NCBI GenBank assembly: GCA_028278405.1
Contig: JANQEK010000015.1
Coordinates: forward strand, 1 to 64,000
DNA from: Nitrospinaceae bacterium
Lineage (GTDB): Bacteria; Nitrospinota; Nitrospinia; Nitrospinales; Nitrospinaceae
Direction: 5' to 3'
Length of the DNA: 64,000 nt
Positions within the stretch are counted from its first letter, which is position 1. Every line of letters begins with the position of its first letter. Under the pieces are notes generated by a model. That model did not search any database. It had not been told where the DNA came from and saw nothing but the letters and a program-made list of their open reading frames with translations. The position numbers and the translations under genes were made by a program. This document shows positions 26,936-36,646 of this stretch, piece after piece.

Positions 26936-28146
26936 TTCCCGTGACCCCCCACCAGTTTTCAGTATTCCGGATAGTATTAGGATCCTATTTTTTGGTTCAT
27001 TTTGCCAGTCTGGTCCCCTATGCCCCGGAAATGTTCAGCGGCCAGGGTCTGGTCCCCAATGGTTTCTGGAATCCCACCGGGAAGATATTTCCAAACATAC
27101 TCAATTATCTTGATTCCCCGCTTTTTACGCAGGTTTTTACCGTATTTTTGGCCATTTTATCAGCACTTCTGATCATCGGTTGGCGACGGCCGTGGGTGTC
27201 AGTCCTGTTGTGGTATGGCTGGGCCTGTTTGTTCAATCGGAACATTTTTACCGGAAACCCAGGCCTGGCTTTTCTGGGTTGGATACTGCTTGCCCTGGTA
27301 GTGATCCCCTCTGGAGAGCCGCTGTCTAAAGGACCCGAAAAAAAACCTGAATGGATGTTTCCCAAGGAAATTTTTTACGGTGCCTGGATACTTCTCTCAC
27401 TGGGGTACACCCTCAGCGGAATTCATAAACTGGGATCACCGAGCTGGGTGGACGGCACTGCACTCTTTCACGTGTTATCTAATCCCTTAGCGCGAGATAA
27501 TTTTATATGCGAGTGGATGCTTGCGATGCCGGGTTTTCTGAAAATATTGACGTGGGGTGCCCTGACTCTGGAAATTCTTTTCGCACCACTGGCTCTTTTT
27601 CCAAAATTACGCCCATGGGTCTGGCTGGCTATGGTGGGTATGCATTTTGGGATTTTGGGTGTGATTGATTTCGCAGATCTGACAGTGGGTGTTTTAATGT
27701 TTCACCTATTTACTTTTGATGCCAGATGGCTCCCAGCTCGCTCCACCATTCAAGAGCAGAGACCTATTCTGTTTTTCGACGGGATATGTGGATTATGCAA
27801 CGGTTTTATCGATTTCCTGCTGCAGGAAGAGAGAACCCCCATCTACCAGTTTTCTCCTTTACAGGGGGATGCAGCCCGCCATTATCTGGATGAGTCTCAT
27901 CGATCTCAACTGGACAGTCTGGCTCTGTGGGAAAATCAAACGGTTCTTCGAAAATCGTCTGCGGCTCTGAAATGTCTGGTGGATGTAGGAGGTATCTGGG
28001 GATTGTTCCGCATTTTTTATTGGGTCCCAATTTCGATTCGCGATTGGGTATACGACATAATCGCCAGCAATCGATATCAAATGTTCGGTAAGCGCGGAAC
28101 CTGTCGCTTTCCAACTCCGGAAGAAAGAGCCCGCTTTCTCGATTAA
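26932..28146 (+). CDS. HTTM membrane domain fused to DCC (DUF393) thiol-disulfide domain
   Basis: The start is the ATG at 26932 overlapping the upstream stop. The first ~275 residues form a horizontally transferred transmembrane (HTTM)-type, vitamin-K-carboxylase-like membrane domain (YTLSGIHKLGSPSWVDGTAL, with about eight helices). From about residue 278 comes a DCC/DUF393 domain with DGICGLC (Asp at about residue 283), the signature that names the family. HTTM plus DCC fusions are known in marine bacteria; their substrate is not. The three genes from 25722 form one coupled operon. Confidence 0.85.
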   Translation: MIPVTPHQFSVFRIVLGSYFLVHFASLVPYAPEMFSGQGLVPNGFWNPTGKIFPNILNYLDSPLFTQVFTVFLAILSALLIIGWRRPWVSVLLWYGWACLFNRNIFTGNPGLAFLGWILLALVVIPSGEPLSKGPEKKPEWMFPKEIFYGAWILLSLGYTLSGIHKLGSPSWVDGTALFHVLSNPLARDNFICEWMLAMPGFLKILTWGALTLEILFAPLALFPKLRPWVWLAMVGMHFGILGVIDFADLTVGVLMFHLFTFDARWLPARSTIQEQRPILFFDGICGLCNGFIDFLLQEERTPIYQFSPLQGDAARHYLDESHRSQLDSLALWENQTVLRKSSAALKCLVDVGGIWGLFRIFYWVPISIRDWVYDIIASNRYQMFGKRGTCRFPTPEERARFLD

Positions 28147-28179
28147 CTTTCCAAATTAATAATTCTCAATATTCAGAAT

Positions 28180-28590
28180 TCACTCTCTTGTTTGGAATTG
28201 ATCATAAATTTCCTGGATCAATGCTTCCCGGTCGGTCTTCAGTCGCTCGATGTACCATGGAGGTGTACCGGTATCGGGATCGTACTTCGCGCTCCATTCG
28301 ATAATCTCCATCAACGCAGGCACCAACTCCATTCCCTTTTGTGTCGGTGAGTAGACAAACCGCCGTTTATTGGTCTCGTCCAGTTGCTTCACGATCAGAC
28401 CGTGACGTTCCAGCTGCTCCAAACGGTTTGCCAGGATATTGGTCGATATTCCCTCCCCGGCGCCCAAAAAATCTTTATAGTATTTTCCGCCCCGAATGAG
28501 AATATCCCGCATGATCAGCAGGGACCACTTATCCCCGAAGATGTCTAAAGCAAATAAAATTGGGCAGTTAGTACTTCTCGTATCCTCCAT
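28180..28590 (-). CDS. HxlR-family transcriptional regulator
   Basis: A winged-helix regulator: CPILFALDIFGDKWSLLIMRDIL, GEGISTNILANRLEQLERHGLI and a wing KRRFVYSPTQKGMELVPALMEI. I choose ATG 28590 (MEDTRS), because the upstream extension to 28626 is just the translated operator sequence. HxlR/YodB/HypR proteins often sense electrophiles or redox stress through an N-terminal Cys; here a Cys lies at residue 8 (STNCPI). It is divergent from the membrane protein at 28682, with two palindromes between. Confidence 0.88.
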   Translation of the reverse strand: MEDTRSTNCPILFALDIFGDKWSLLIMRDILIRGGKYYKDFLGAGEGISTNILANRLEQLERHGLIVKQLDETNKRRFVYSPTQKGMELVPALMEIIEWSAKYDPDTGTPPWYIERLKTDREALIQEIYDQFQTRE

Positions 28591-28609
28591 AGACTTTATT
28601 ATCCAAAGT

Positions 28610-28668
28610 TTACTTGCAAAATACAAGTAAATATCCTAAGCTGTGATTAACTTGCAAATTACAAGTAA
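28610..28668. promoter_or_regulatory. Two palindromic operators for the HxlR regulator
   Basis: TTACTTGCAAAATACAAGTAA (28610-28630, shown in part by its arms ACTTG and CAAGT) and a near-identical copy at 28647-28668 share ACTTG-N7-CAAGT. The copies are 38 bp apart centre to centre, between the divergent HxlR and membrane-protein genes. The second ends directly before the GGAGGAG ribosome site, so binding would block transcription or early elongation. Confidence 0.75.
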
Positions 28669-28681
28669 AGGAGGAGAGGCT

Positions 28682-29095
28682 GTGAACCGGAAGTTTTTAC
28701 TGGCGGTTACAGGTTATGTGGTGGCTTCGTTTGCCCTGGCTGCGCCCTGGCATCTGGTATGGTTTCACGACAAATATGTTGCCCTGGGAGCTTTCACCCG
28801 GGGAGATCCGATCATGCCGTTTGGGGTGCTGGCGATGGTTCTTCAGGGGATGGTCTTTGCGTATTTCTATCCCCTGTTCTACCGACATCAAGGTGGAGGG
28901 CACCCCATATACCGCGGAATTCAATTCAGCCTGCTGATGGGTCTGACGGTATGGACCGTCATGGTGCTGGCCACTGCAGCCAAATTCAATATTGAGCCGG
29001 TTGTTGATTTTGTTGTTATAGGCACAACGTTTCAGATACTCCAATTTGTCCTGGTGGGTTTGACCCTGGGAATGATTTACGGAAAGAATCCATAA
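28682..29095 (+). CDS. Four-helix membrane protein controlled by HxlR (putative)
   Basis: The start is GTG at 28682, preceded by AAAGGAGGAG; the ATT/ATG-like codons further upstream lie in the operator. The 137-aa product has four hydrophobic helices and conserved-looking polar sites (APWHLVWFHDKY, YPLFYRHQGGG). Similar small membrane proteins of unknown function are widespread. Divergent orientation and twin operators make it the likely target of the HxlR regulator. Confidence 0.7.
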   Translation: MNRKFLLAVTGYVVASFALAAPWHLVWFHDKYVALGAFTRGDPIMPFGVLAMVLQGMVFAYFYPLFYRHQGGGHPIYRGIQFSLLMGLTVWTVMVLATAAKFNIEPVVDFVVIGTTFQILQFVLVGLTLGMIYGKNP

Positions 29096-29141
29096 TGGCC
29101 TATAATGTACTCTTTGGCCTAATGAACCAGGAGGAGATTGC

Positions 29142-29342
29142 ATGAAAAATAAAGCACAGGGAATTGTTATGCTGGCGGCAGGAGGAGCGCTGTTGTTTTG
29201 GGGATACAGCATTTCTCAATCGGTGACTGCCAAAGTGAGCCAGGCTATGAATGGCGGCATGCCCGACAAAGCCATGATCATTATGATTCTCGGTGGGCTG
29301 TGCGCGGCTTTCGGATTTTTCAAGCTGTTTAAATTACGGTGA
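29142..29342 (+). CDS. DUF3185-like small membrane protein
   Basis: A 66-aa protein with two hydrophobic helices: GIVMLAAGGALLFWGYSISQS and AMIIMILGGLCAAFGFFKLF. The G-Y-x-x-S-x-S motif after helix one is the DUF3185 pattern. A clear GGAGGAG lies ahead of the ATG. It follows the HxlR-associated membrane gene by 46 bp and may be co-transcribed. Function unknown. Confidence 0.7.
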   Translation: MKNKAQGIVMLAAGGALLFWGYSISQSVTAKVSQAMNGGMPDKAMIIMILGGLCAAFGFFKLFKLR

Positions 29343-29519
29343 TATTATTCCTTCTGTCCAACCTATCGATATATACCTATCTATCTAATTTTATTGAGTT
29401 ATCACATTCTTCCGCCTGTTTTGACCATTCCTTTTCTTATTCTTTCCTAATAGAGTCCTAACATTCTCCCGGTAGTCTGTCCCTGCATGAAACAAACAAT
29501 TGACTAAGGAGAATGACCG

Positions 29520-30467
29520 ATGTTCAAAAGGAGTTCAATCGTATTAGCGGGATTATTAGCAGTGGTTATTGCTACCACCAGTTATGCGGGATCCCGGGCA
29601 TTGAAGGGAACTGTAAAAGTTGACGGATCCAGTACCGTCTTCCCTATTACAGAAGCGGTGGCAGAAGAATTTGGAAAGGTGAGAGAGCATCGAAGAGTGC
29701 GGGTCACCGTAGGTGTTTCCGGAACCGGCGGTGGATTCAAAAAATTCCTGGCGGGAGAAACCGATATCAACGACGCATCCCGCCCCATCAAACAAAAAGA
29801 GATCGATAAAGCACGCAAGAATGACGTTAAGTTCGTCGAACTGCCGGTAGCCTATGATGGTCTTTCAGTGGTCGTCAACAAAAAGAACACTTGGGTCGAT
29901 TACCTGACGGTGGCTGAACTCAACAAAATCTGGAAGCCCGGAAGCACAGTTAAAACCTGGAAAGACATCCGTTCTAATTGGCCCGATCAGAAAATCCAAC
30001 TGTACGGACCGGGAACCGACTCGGGAACATTTGATTACTTCACAGAAGTGATTAACGGCAAATCTCAGGTGAGCCGCTCGGATTTCACCAAGAGTGAGGA
30101 TGACAATGTTTTAGTAAAAGGTGTAGCTGGCGACAAAGGCTCTTTAGGTTATTTCGGGTTTGCCTATTACATTGAAAACAAGGACAAGCTCAAAGTGGTT
30201 CCCATTAAGCAGGGAAACAAAAAACCCGTAGCACCAACCATGACCACGATCAACAACGGGTCGTATGCACCACTTTCCCGTCCCATTTTCATCTATGTCA
30301 ATCTCCAGTCAGCCAAAAAACCGGAAGTCCGGAAATTCATCCACTTCTATCTGCAACATGCCAAGGAATTGGTTAAAGAAGTAGGGTATGTTCCTCTTTT
30401 GGATCAGGATTACAAAAAACATCTCGATCAATTTGAAAGTGACTTTCTGAAGCTGGCAAAACGTTAA
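29520..30467 (+). CDS. pstS: Phosphate ABC transporter substrate-binding protein PstS
   Basis: The periplasmic phosphate receptor. A cleavable signal ends at SYAG. Phosphate-binding elements are visible: [22 protein letters not shown] and [12 protein letters not shown]. The 315-aa length is normal for the TIGR02136-type PstS. It leads the pstSCAB-phoU operon, with AAGGAGAATG as ribosome site region. I could not find a clear Pho box in the 177 bp upstream. Confidence 0.95.
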   Translation: MFKRSSIVLAGLLAVVIATTSYAGSRALKGTVKVDGSSTVFPITEAVAEEFGKVREHRRVRVTVGVSGTGGGFKKFLAGETDINDASRPIKQKEIDKARKNDVKFVELPVAYDGLSVVVNKKNTWVDYLTVAELNKIWKPGSTVKTWKDIRSNWPDQKIQLYGPGTDSGTFDYFTEVINGKSQVSRSDFTKSEDDNVLVKGVAGDKGSLGYFGFAYYIENKDKLKVVPIKQGNKKPVAPTMTTINNGSYAPLSRPIFIYVNLQSAKKPEVRKFIHFYLQHAKELVKEVGYVPLLDQDYKKHLDQFESDFLKLAKR

Positions 30468-30479
30468 TAATAGGCAATC

Positions 30480-31361
30480 ATGCTCTCACGCTGGATTGAC
30501 CACACGGTGCACCTTTTTTTGGCGCTCTGTGTGGTCATTACCATTTTAACGACCCTGGTAGTCATCGTCCTTTTGGGGAAAGAATCGCTTCTTTTCTTCC
30601 AACAGGTTTCTCTGTGGGATTTTCTTTTTGGGACACGGTGGGAACCACTCCTCGAACCAAAATCTTTTGGTGTCCTTCCTTTAGTGGTGGGTACTCTTAA
30701 AATTGTATTCGGTTCCATTTTGTTTGCACTGCCTCTTGGTTTGCTGATTGCCACCTACCTTAGCGAATTTGCCTCCAGCCGGATGCGGTCCTCAATCAAG
30801 CCAATTCTCGAAATTCTCGCAGGGATTCCAACCGTTGTGTATGGATATTTCGCATTGACTTTTGTCACGCCGTTGATTCGTATCATTTTTCCCGACACGC
30901 AAATATTCAATGCAGCCAGCGCAGCCATAGTGGTCGGAATCATGATTTTACCAATGATTTCATCGCTGTGTGACGATGCGTTTCAGGCTCTGCCCAATTC
31001 ACTGCGGGAAGGGGCCTATGCCCTGGGAGCCACACAGTTTGAAGTGGCTGTACAGGTAATTCTTCCTGCAGCGGCGGCCCGTGTGGGAGCTGCGATCATT
31101 CTGGCATTGTCACGTGCTATCGGAGAAACCATGGCGGTAACCCTGGCAGCTGGAGCCACACCGCAAATGTCCCTTGGTTTTCTCGAGAGCATCCAGACTA
31201 TGACCGCGTATATCGTACAAGTCAGCCTCGGTGATATACCCGCAGACGGTATTGAGTATCTAACCTGTTACGCAGTAGGCCTTCTTCTGTTTGTCATGAC
31301 TCTGATAATGAACATAATTGGTAATCACTTCATAACCAAAAGCCGGAAACTGCATTCATGA
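30480..31361 (+). CDS. pstC: Phosphate ABC transporter permease PstC
   Basis: A 293-aa inner-membrane permease with six helices and the ABC permease coupling motif ([25 protein letters not shown] region). It lies 12 bp after pstS, and its last codons overlap pstA by 4 bp. With PstA it forms the phosphate channel. Confidence 0.95.
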   Translation: MLSRWIDHTVHLFLALCVVITILTTLVVIVLLGKESLLFFQQVSLWDFLFGTRWEPLLEPKSFGVLPLVVGTLKIVFGSILFALPLGLLIATYLSEFASSRMRSSIKPILEILAGIPTVVYGYFALTFVTPLIRIIFPDTQIFNAASAAIVVGIMILPMISSLCDDAFQALPNSLREGAYALGATQFEVAVQVILPAAAARVGAAIILALSRAIGETMAVTLAAGATPQMSLGFLESIQTMTAYIVQVSLGDIPADGIEYLTCYAVGLLLFVMTLIMNIIGNHFITKSRKLHS

Positions 31362-32206
31362 AGCGGACTCATAGAAAACGCAAGGAAAAATGGTTTCTCT
31401 GGATTTGTCGAGGTGCGACCCTGTTGGCCGTTGCGGTTTTGCTCACTTTACTCTTTCATGTCATCCGAGAGGGATTTGCTTGGTTGGATCTTCAATTCCT
31501 GGATAGTTTCCCCTCACGCAAACCGGAGCGCGCTGGTATAAAATCTGCCCTGTGGGGAAGTGTTTGGGTGATTGGTCTGACTGCGCTGATTTCGATACCG
31601 CTCAGTATCGCCAGCGCGATTTACCTCGAAGAATACGCCCCGAAGAACAAATGGATGCGAAGTGTTGAGATCAACCTTGCAAACCTTGCGGCGATGCCAT
31701 CCATACTTTATGGGCTTCTGGGTCTCGCGATTTTTGTTCGCTTCTTTGATTTGGACCGCAGTTTATGGTCTGGAGCCCTGACTCTAAGTCTTTTGGTTTT
31801 ACCCGTTATAGTGATTGCGGCCAAAGGCGCCATACGATCAGTTCCCCAATCAATACGAGAGGGCGCTTATGCATTGGGGGCCCGGAGATGGCAAGTTGTA
31901 TTTTATCAGGTTTTACCCAGCGCAATTCCAGGGATCATGACGGGAATCATTCTGGCCCTCTCACGTGCCATGGGAGAAACTGCTCCCTTGATCATGGTCG
32001 GCGCTTTAAGTTATATTGCTTTTCTTCCGGAGGGCCCTTCAGATCCTTTCACAGCATTACCGGTACAGATTTTCAACTGGGCAGCGCGTCCCCAAGCTGA
32101 TTTTCATGGATTGGCTGCGGGAGGAATCATCGTATTACTATGCTTGTTGTTGACTTTGAATGCAGGAGCGGTTTTTATTAGAGAAAAACTACAAAGGTAT
32201 AAATAG
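31358..32206 (+). CDS. pstA: Phosphate ABC transporter permease PstA
   Basis: A 282-aa permease. The coupling motif [25 protein letters not shown] and the following [16 protein letters not shown] identify PstA. ATG overlaps the pstC stop. The TAG stop shares its G with the GTG start of pstB, so translation is tightly coupled. Confidence 0.95.
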   Translation: MKRTHRKRKEKWFLWICRGATLLAVAVLLTLLFHVIREGFAWLDLQFLDSFPSRKPERAGIKSALWGSVWVIGLTALISIPLSIASAIYLEEYAPKNKWMRSVEINLANLAAMPSILYGLLGLAIFVRFFDLDRSLWSGALTLSLLVLPVIVIAAKGAIRSVPQSIREGAYALGARRWQVVFYQVLPSAIPGIMTGIILALSRAMGETAPLIMVGALSYIAFLPEGPSDPFTALPVQIFNWAARPQADFHGLAAGGIIVLLCLLLTLNAGAVFIREKLQRYK

Positions 32207-32976
32207 TGAATGATCGTTTGATGGACAAACAAATCTCTCTCGAAACAAAAAATGTTTCTATCAGCTATGGAGATAAACAGGTAATCCGCCAGGTGAGCCT
32301 GAAAGTGTCGAGTCACCAGGTCACTGCCGTTATCGGACCTTCCGGTTGTGGCAAGAGCACATTACTGAGAACTTTCAACCGAATGAATGATTTCATTCCT
32401 TCATTTTCAATGGAGGGAGAAATTATTTTTCAGGGTAAAAATATTTATGAGCCGTCCAGCGATCCGGGAGTCATCCGTCAGAAAATCGGGATGGTATTCC
32501 AACGACCCAACCCCTTTCCAAAATCAATTTTCAAAAATATAGTTTGGGGTCCAAAAATCAATGGTTACTCGGGCGATTTACAAGCTCTCGCGGAAGATGC
32601 ACTAAAAAGGGCTGCGCTTTGGGAAGAAGTAAAGGACCGTTTGAATGATTCGGCACTCAAGTTATCAGGAGGCCAGCAGCAGCGCCTCTGCATTGCCCGG
32701 GCCATCGCCATGAATCCAGAAGTTATACTGATGGACGAACCCTGCTCCGCGTTGGACCCGAGCGCTACCGCTCGGATTGAAGACTTGATCAAGGAGCTTC
32801 GAACAAACTACACAATTGTAATTGTGACTCACAATATGCAGCAAGCCGCTCGTATTTCCGATCAGACCGCTTTTCTGTATGAAGGTGACTTAGTGGAATA
32901 CGGCGTAACCAAAAAAATATTTACACAGCCTGACAAGAAAAGAACCGAAGATTATATAACCGGCCGGTTTGGCTGA
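32206..32976 (+). CDS. pstB: Phosphate ABC transporter ATPase PstB
   Basis: A 256-aa ATPase with Walker [10 protein letters not shown], signature LSGGQQQR, Walker [14 protein letters not shown] and the switch His in VTHNMQQA. The GTG at 32206 gives the usual length; an in-frame ATG at 32221 is the alternative. It powers the PstCA channel and is followed 17 bp later by phoU. Confidence 0.96.
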   Translation: MNDRLMDKQISLETKNVSISYGDKQVIRQVSLKVSSHQVTAVIGPSGCGKSTLLRTFNRMNDFIPSFSMEGEIIFQGKNIYEPSSDPGVIRQKIGMVFQRPNPFPKSIFKNIVWGPKINGYSGDLQALAEDALKRAALWEEVKDRLNDSALKLSGGQQQRLCIARAIAMNPEVILMDEPCSALDPSATARIEDLIKELRTNYTIVIVTHNMQQAARISDQTAFLYEGDLVEYGVTKKIFTQPDKKRTEDYITGRFG

Positions 32977-32993
32977 TAAAAAGCGGATCTATT

Positions 32994-33656
32994 ATGACCA
33001 AACACTTTGAAAGAGAACTTGATTGGCTTAAAAAGGAATTGCTGGAACTGAGCGCCCTGGTTGAGGAAAATGTTGTGAAATCCATCCAGTCATTGAAAAA
33101 TAGAGATGAAGTCCTTGCACGAGAAGTGATCAACGGTGACGATGTTGTAGATCACTCGGAGGTGGCATTGGAAGAACAATGTCTTAAAATACTCGCTCTT
33201 CACCAACCGGTAGCAGGAGATCTGCGATTCATTATCTCGACGCTTAAAATCAACAACGAACTTGAACGCATAGCCGATCTTGCAGTAAACATTGCTGAGC
33301 GTTCTCTGGTCATCATGCGGCAAAAGGTTATTGACGCACCGTTTGATTTTACACATATGTCCCAAAAATCGCGTTTCATGCTGGCCCGCTCCATTGAATC
33401 GCTAATTAAAATGGATATTACTTTGGCGCATGAAGTATGTCAGGCAGACGACGAAGTGGACGAACTCAATCGGGAAGTTTATCAACGAGTGTATAAACTT
33501 ATAAAGGAGCAGCCGGACAATGTTGAAATTTTGATCAATTATATTTCCGTGTCCCGCCATTTGGAGCGCATCGCCGATTACGCCACAAACATTGCTGAGG
33601 ACGTGATTTATCTGGTCGAAGGTAAGATCATCCGTCATCAGCCAGACGATTCCTGA
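32994..33656 (+). CDS. phoU: Phosphate transport regulator PhoU
   Basis: A 220-aa all-helical protein with two three-helix repeats, each carrying the metal-binding pattern seen in PhoU (ELERIADLAVNIAE and HLERIADYATNIAED). PhoU restrains the Pst transporter and signals to the PhoR/PhoB pair. No phoR or phoB is present in the window, so the signalling partners lie elsewhere. Confidence 0.95.
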   Translation: MTKHFERELDWLKKELLELSALVEENVVKSIQSLKNRDEVLAREVINGDDVVDHSEVALEEQCLKILALHQPVAGDLRFIISTLKINNELERIADLAVNIAERSLVIMRQKVIDAPFDFTHMSQKSRFMLARSIESLIKMDITLAHEVCQADDEVDELNREVYQRVYKLIKEQPDNVEILINYISVSRHLERIADYATNIAEDVIYLVEGKIIRHQPDDS

Positions 33657-33751
33657 TTCCCCGCCATATTCGATTCTGGTATTATATCTCCTGTAATTTC
33701 CTGGATTTCTATCCAAAGTCCAATTATTATTTAATTTTTCAAGGGACGATC

Positions 33752-34111
33752 ATGCCTGAATTTATAGACTCTCCAAAAATTATTGAAGCCCAGGGGAATA
33801 TTCCTAAAATCATTAAGGAGTTTGTCGGCTGTGTGAATAGTGGAACAAAAGAGGTCAGCATTGCCAAAATGGAAAGCCCGGCCGGGTGGAAGGAACCCGG
33901 ACAAACTCCCGAATTCGATGAGTACACCCTTGTACTCAAGGGCACACTGAATGTGGAAACAAAGGAAAAAACCTTTGAGGTCAACGCGGGACAGGCAATT
34001 ACAATCCACAAAGGAGAATGGGTGCGCTACAGCACACCGGGTGGAGCGGAATATGTCGCCGTATGTCTACCGGCCTTCACACCGGATACGGTTCACCGCG
34101 ATGAGGAGTGA
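33752..34111 (+). CDS. Cupin-domain protein
   Basis: A 119-aa single-domain cupin: DEYTLVLKGTLNVETKEKTFEVNAGQAITIHKGEWVRYSTPGGAEYVAVCLP carries the two cupin motifs. The first motif has Asp-Glu rather than the common HxH, so metal binding may differ. It is monocistronic and convergent with the 34121 membrane gene. Confidence 0.82.
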   Translation: MPEFIDSPKIIEAQGNIPKIIKEFVGCVNSGTKEVSIAKMESPAGWKEPGQTPEFDEYTLVLKGTLNVETKEKTFEVNAGQAITIHKGEWVRYSTPGGAEYVAVCLPAFTPDTVHRDEE

Positions 34112-34120
34112 AGAAAACGG

Positions 34121-34531
34121 TCACAGAGGATGACGTTCTCCCAGAGCATAACGAACCACATCTACCAAATCGATCACCAGGGAAATTCCATTAACAACTA
34201 GAACCGAAATGATCCAGTATTTGAAAGCTCCCGCCGCTTTTTCTTGAAATATCGCCTGAGCAAACCAGACCATTAATGGAGTCCAGGCAATCAAATGCCC
34301 TAAACCCATTAAACGGACAAATCCTTTTTTAGAATAGATCCCCCACATTATCAGAAATCCAAACATAAGGCAGACCAGAGCCAACCGACCTTCAATAGTT
34401 CTGATAAAAACCAAACCGCCCACCATATTGACCATGGCCATCAGGCCCACCCATAGATTCCAGGGAAACTTCATCCCAAAAACCTTTTTGTTAAACTCCA
34501 AAAAAGAATTCACTCCGTTACCCTCTTCCAT
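34121..34531 (-). CDS. Four-helix membrane protein, unknown function
   Basis: A 136-aa protein with four hydrophobic helices (about residues 26-47, 50-66, 73-92 and 104-125) and a charged C-terminus. No signature motif was recognised. It lies between the cupin and the glycosylase genes and is transcribed towards the cupin. Confidence 0.6.
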   Translation of the reverse strand: MEEGNGVNSFLEFNKKVFGMKFPWNLWVGLMAMVNMVGGLVFIRTIEGRLALVCLMFGFLIMWGIYSKKGFVRLMGLGHLIAWTPLMVWFAQAIFQEKAAGAFKYWIISVLVVNGISLVIDLVDVVRYALGERHPL

Positions 34532-34632
34532 TGATAGGTATCCAATATTCTAATAATTTTACATGAAAACTTCCGTGACATTGTCTCAATTTCTCTATAG
34601 AATCGGCACTTCATCGCAAAGGATTGCTATTT

Positions 34633-35196
34633 ATGAAAAAACGATGCGAATGGACAGAGTCCAATAATCCTCTCATGGAAGCCTACCATGATAGGGAATG
34701 GGGCAAGCCTGTTAAAAACGACCGCCTATTATTCGAGTTTCTTATCCTTGAAGGAGCGCAAGCCGGTTTGTCTTGGCAAACCATACTCAACCGTCGCGAG
34801 AACTACCGTCGAGTTTTTAAAGATTTCGATCCCGAAAAGCTGGCCAAACTGACAGACCGTCAATTGGAAAAGATATTGAAAGATCCGGGGATTATCCGTA
34901 ATCGGCTCAAGGTTTACTCAGTGCGTATTAACGCCCACGCTTATCTGGAAATCCGAAAGGAGTTCGGAACTTTCGGCAAATATCTCTGGTCCTTTGTTGG
35001 TGGCAAACCCATCAAAAATAAATGGAAAAAAATTTCTGAAATTCCCGCTACCACTTCTGAAAGCGACGCCATGTCTAAAGATTTGAAAAAAAGGGGCTTC
35101 AAATTCGTCGGCAGCACTATCTGCTACGCCTTCATGCAGGCGGTAGGGATGGTGAACGATCATACCGTGGATTGCTTTCGATACACAAAAGTGTAG
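34633..35196 (+). CDS. tag: DNA-3-methyladenine glycosylase I
   Basis: This base-excision repair enzyme removes 3-methyladenine. It has the family opening KKRCEW...PLMEAYHDREWG, the block LFEFLILEGAQAGLSWQTIL and the C-terminal zinc motif region MVNDHTVDCF (with the N-terminal Cys4 and His17). ATG 34633 is chosen; an upstream TTG at 34624 would add three residues. At 187 aa it has the usual length. Confidence 0.95.
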   Translation: MKKRCEWTESNNPLMEAYHDREWGKPVKNDRLLFEFLILEGAQAGLSWQTILNRRENYRRVFKDFDPEKLAKLTDRQLEKILKDPGIIRNRLKVYSVRINAHAYLEIRKEFGTFGKYLWSFVGGKPIKNKWKKISEIPATTSESDAMSKDLKKRGFKFVGSTICYAFMQAVGMVNDHTVDCFRYTKV

Positions 35197-35338
35197 ATCC
35201 TCTCCTCATACAAAATTCTTGTTTCCCCCCTTCACAACCGGGTTTTTCTTGTTGTATTATATGGCCGAAAAATCGCCCTCAAATAAGGGTTATCAGTCAC
35301 TGACCTCTGCCGGTCCATTTTCCCGAATTTGAAAATTT

Positions 35339-35788
35339 ATGAGAACCAATAAAAAATTTAAACTTTTCAACGGACTTCAATTGAATCTACGGAAGGCTCT
35401 AACTGTTTTTACATTCGGATTGTGTTCATTATATATATCTTCCTGCGGGAACTCTGATGCCGAACCCAGGGTTAAAAAGTTCTGCTCCCAAGTTAAAATT
35501 GGTGAATCCATTATGAATGTGGTCGCCCGCGCCGGTAAGGTAGACTTTGACAAGTACTGGTTGGAAAAGTTTGATAAAGATCCATCCAAGGGAGAGAACA
35601 TTGGCATCATCCGACCCCGTGACCTTGAAAAGAAAACTGAAAAATTGAAAAAATTAAAAGACCCAAAAGAATGGAAACACGGCCAGTTCAAGGCAATGAT
35701 CCAGGAATTGGGTTATTCCCGCCACGTTTGTTCCGTCGACTTTTCCAAGAACAAGGTCCTCAAAAAGAAAGTCTTTTCCGTAGATTAG
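35339..35788 (+). CDS. Hypothetical lipoprotein
   Basis: A 149-aa protein with a long basic N-terminus, a hydrophobic stretch and a lipobox-like LYISSC. The mature part is rich in Lys and Asp and has two further Cys (VKKFCSQ and SRHVCSVD) that could form a disulphide. No known domain was recognised. It stands alone with 140 bp upstream and 391 bp downstream. Confidence 0.6.
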   Translation: MRTNKKFKLFNGLQLNLRKALTVFTFGLCSLYISSCGNSDAEPRVKKFCSQVKIGESIMNVVARAGKVDFDKYWLEKFDKDPSKGENIGIIRPRDLEKKTEKLKKLKDPKEWKHGQFKAMIQELGYSRHVCSVDFSKNKVLKKKVFSVD

Positions 35789-36179
35789 AAACGTCTCTAA
35801 GTATTCAATTTAAAAGATATTTTTTAGTTCAAGTGTTCTCCGGTTGTTGGTACAACAAAAATTCTCTGGTCTTACCCGCACGTTGAGTTCTAGACGACCT
35901 CTAAATTACCATTTTTAAAGTATTTTAAGTCTTTTTTGGTTGGTGAGCAGCCCCCTCCTTATCACTTTCTTTAACTTGCGATTTTTCAATTCTTTTTAAA
36001 CAGAAAGGTACCTTTTCACAAAACCTGTCAATTCCCTTGTTTTATGAGTACCAACTCACTCAATTTAAACGTAAATTTTTGGAAAATAAGGGTTTTCATT
36101 TTCAAAATGGGTATTAGAATGTAATAGATATCCCTTTAATCTATTCTATAGCTCAAGGACCTTTTTTTCTTCAGATGAT
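35789..36179. other. 391-bp intergenic region without recognised features
   Basis: AT-rich sequence between the lipoprotein gene and the response regulator gene. No coding region, strong hairpin or tRNA was seen. It presumably holds the promoter of the two-gene signalling unit at 36180-37957. Confidence 0.45.
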
Positions 36180-36629
36180 ATGAAGACGACCGTACATGGA
36201 TTGCACCCCATCCTGATCGCAGAGGATGACGAAGACGATTACCTGTTGACGATGGAGGCGTTAAAAGAAGCCGGGGTCGACACGCAAATCAAATGGGTGA
36301 AAGATGGCGAAGAGCTCATGGATTATCTTGAGCCCGTCGGGACTGCCATAAAGAAAACCTCACCTGAGTTCCCCAGTTTGATTTTGCTGGATTTAAATAT
36401 GCCCCGGAAAGATGGGCGTGAAGTGCTGGATGAAATTAAAAAAAACAATGCGCTTCGCAAAATACCTGTTGTTGTGCTCACAACATCTAAAGCGGAAACC
36501 GACATTAACCACGCTTATGATTTGGGGGTCAATTCCTATATTCAAAAGCCGGTTCGGTTTAATGAGTTTGTTGAAGTCATCAAAGTTTTATCCAATTATT
36601 GGTTCCAAGTTGTTAAACTGCCAGACTAA
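36180..36629 (+). CDS. Single-domain response regulator (Rcp1-like)
   Basis: A 149-aa stand-alone receiver domain. It has the acidic pocket EDDEDDY near the N-terminus, phospho-acceptor Asp71 in LILLDLNMPRKDG, Thr in VLTTS and Lys in YIQKPV. The insertion between strands resembles Rcp1-type receivers that partner with bacteriophytochrome-like kinases. It lies 17 bp before the REC-histidine kinase gene. Confidence 0.92.
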   Translation: MKTTVHGLHPILIAEDDEDDYLLTMEALKEAGVDTQIKWVKDGEELMDYLEPVGTAIKKTSPEFPSLILLDLNMPRKDGREVLDEIKKNNALRKIPVVVLTTSKAETDINHAYDLGVNSYIQKPVRFNEFVEVIKVLSNYWFQVVKLPD

Positions 36630-36646
36630 AGTTTTGTCCCGGGTCT

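Noticed and set aside
29343-29519. Pho box upstream of pstS
   Set aside because: I looked for tandem CTGTCAT-like repeats and found none convincing.
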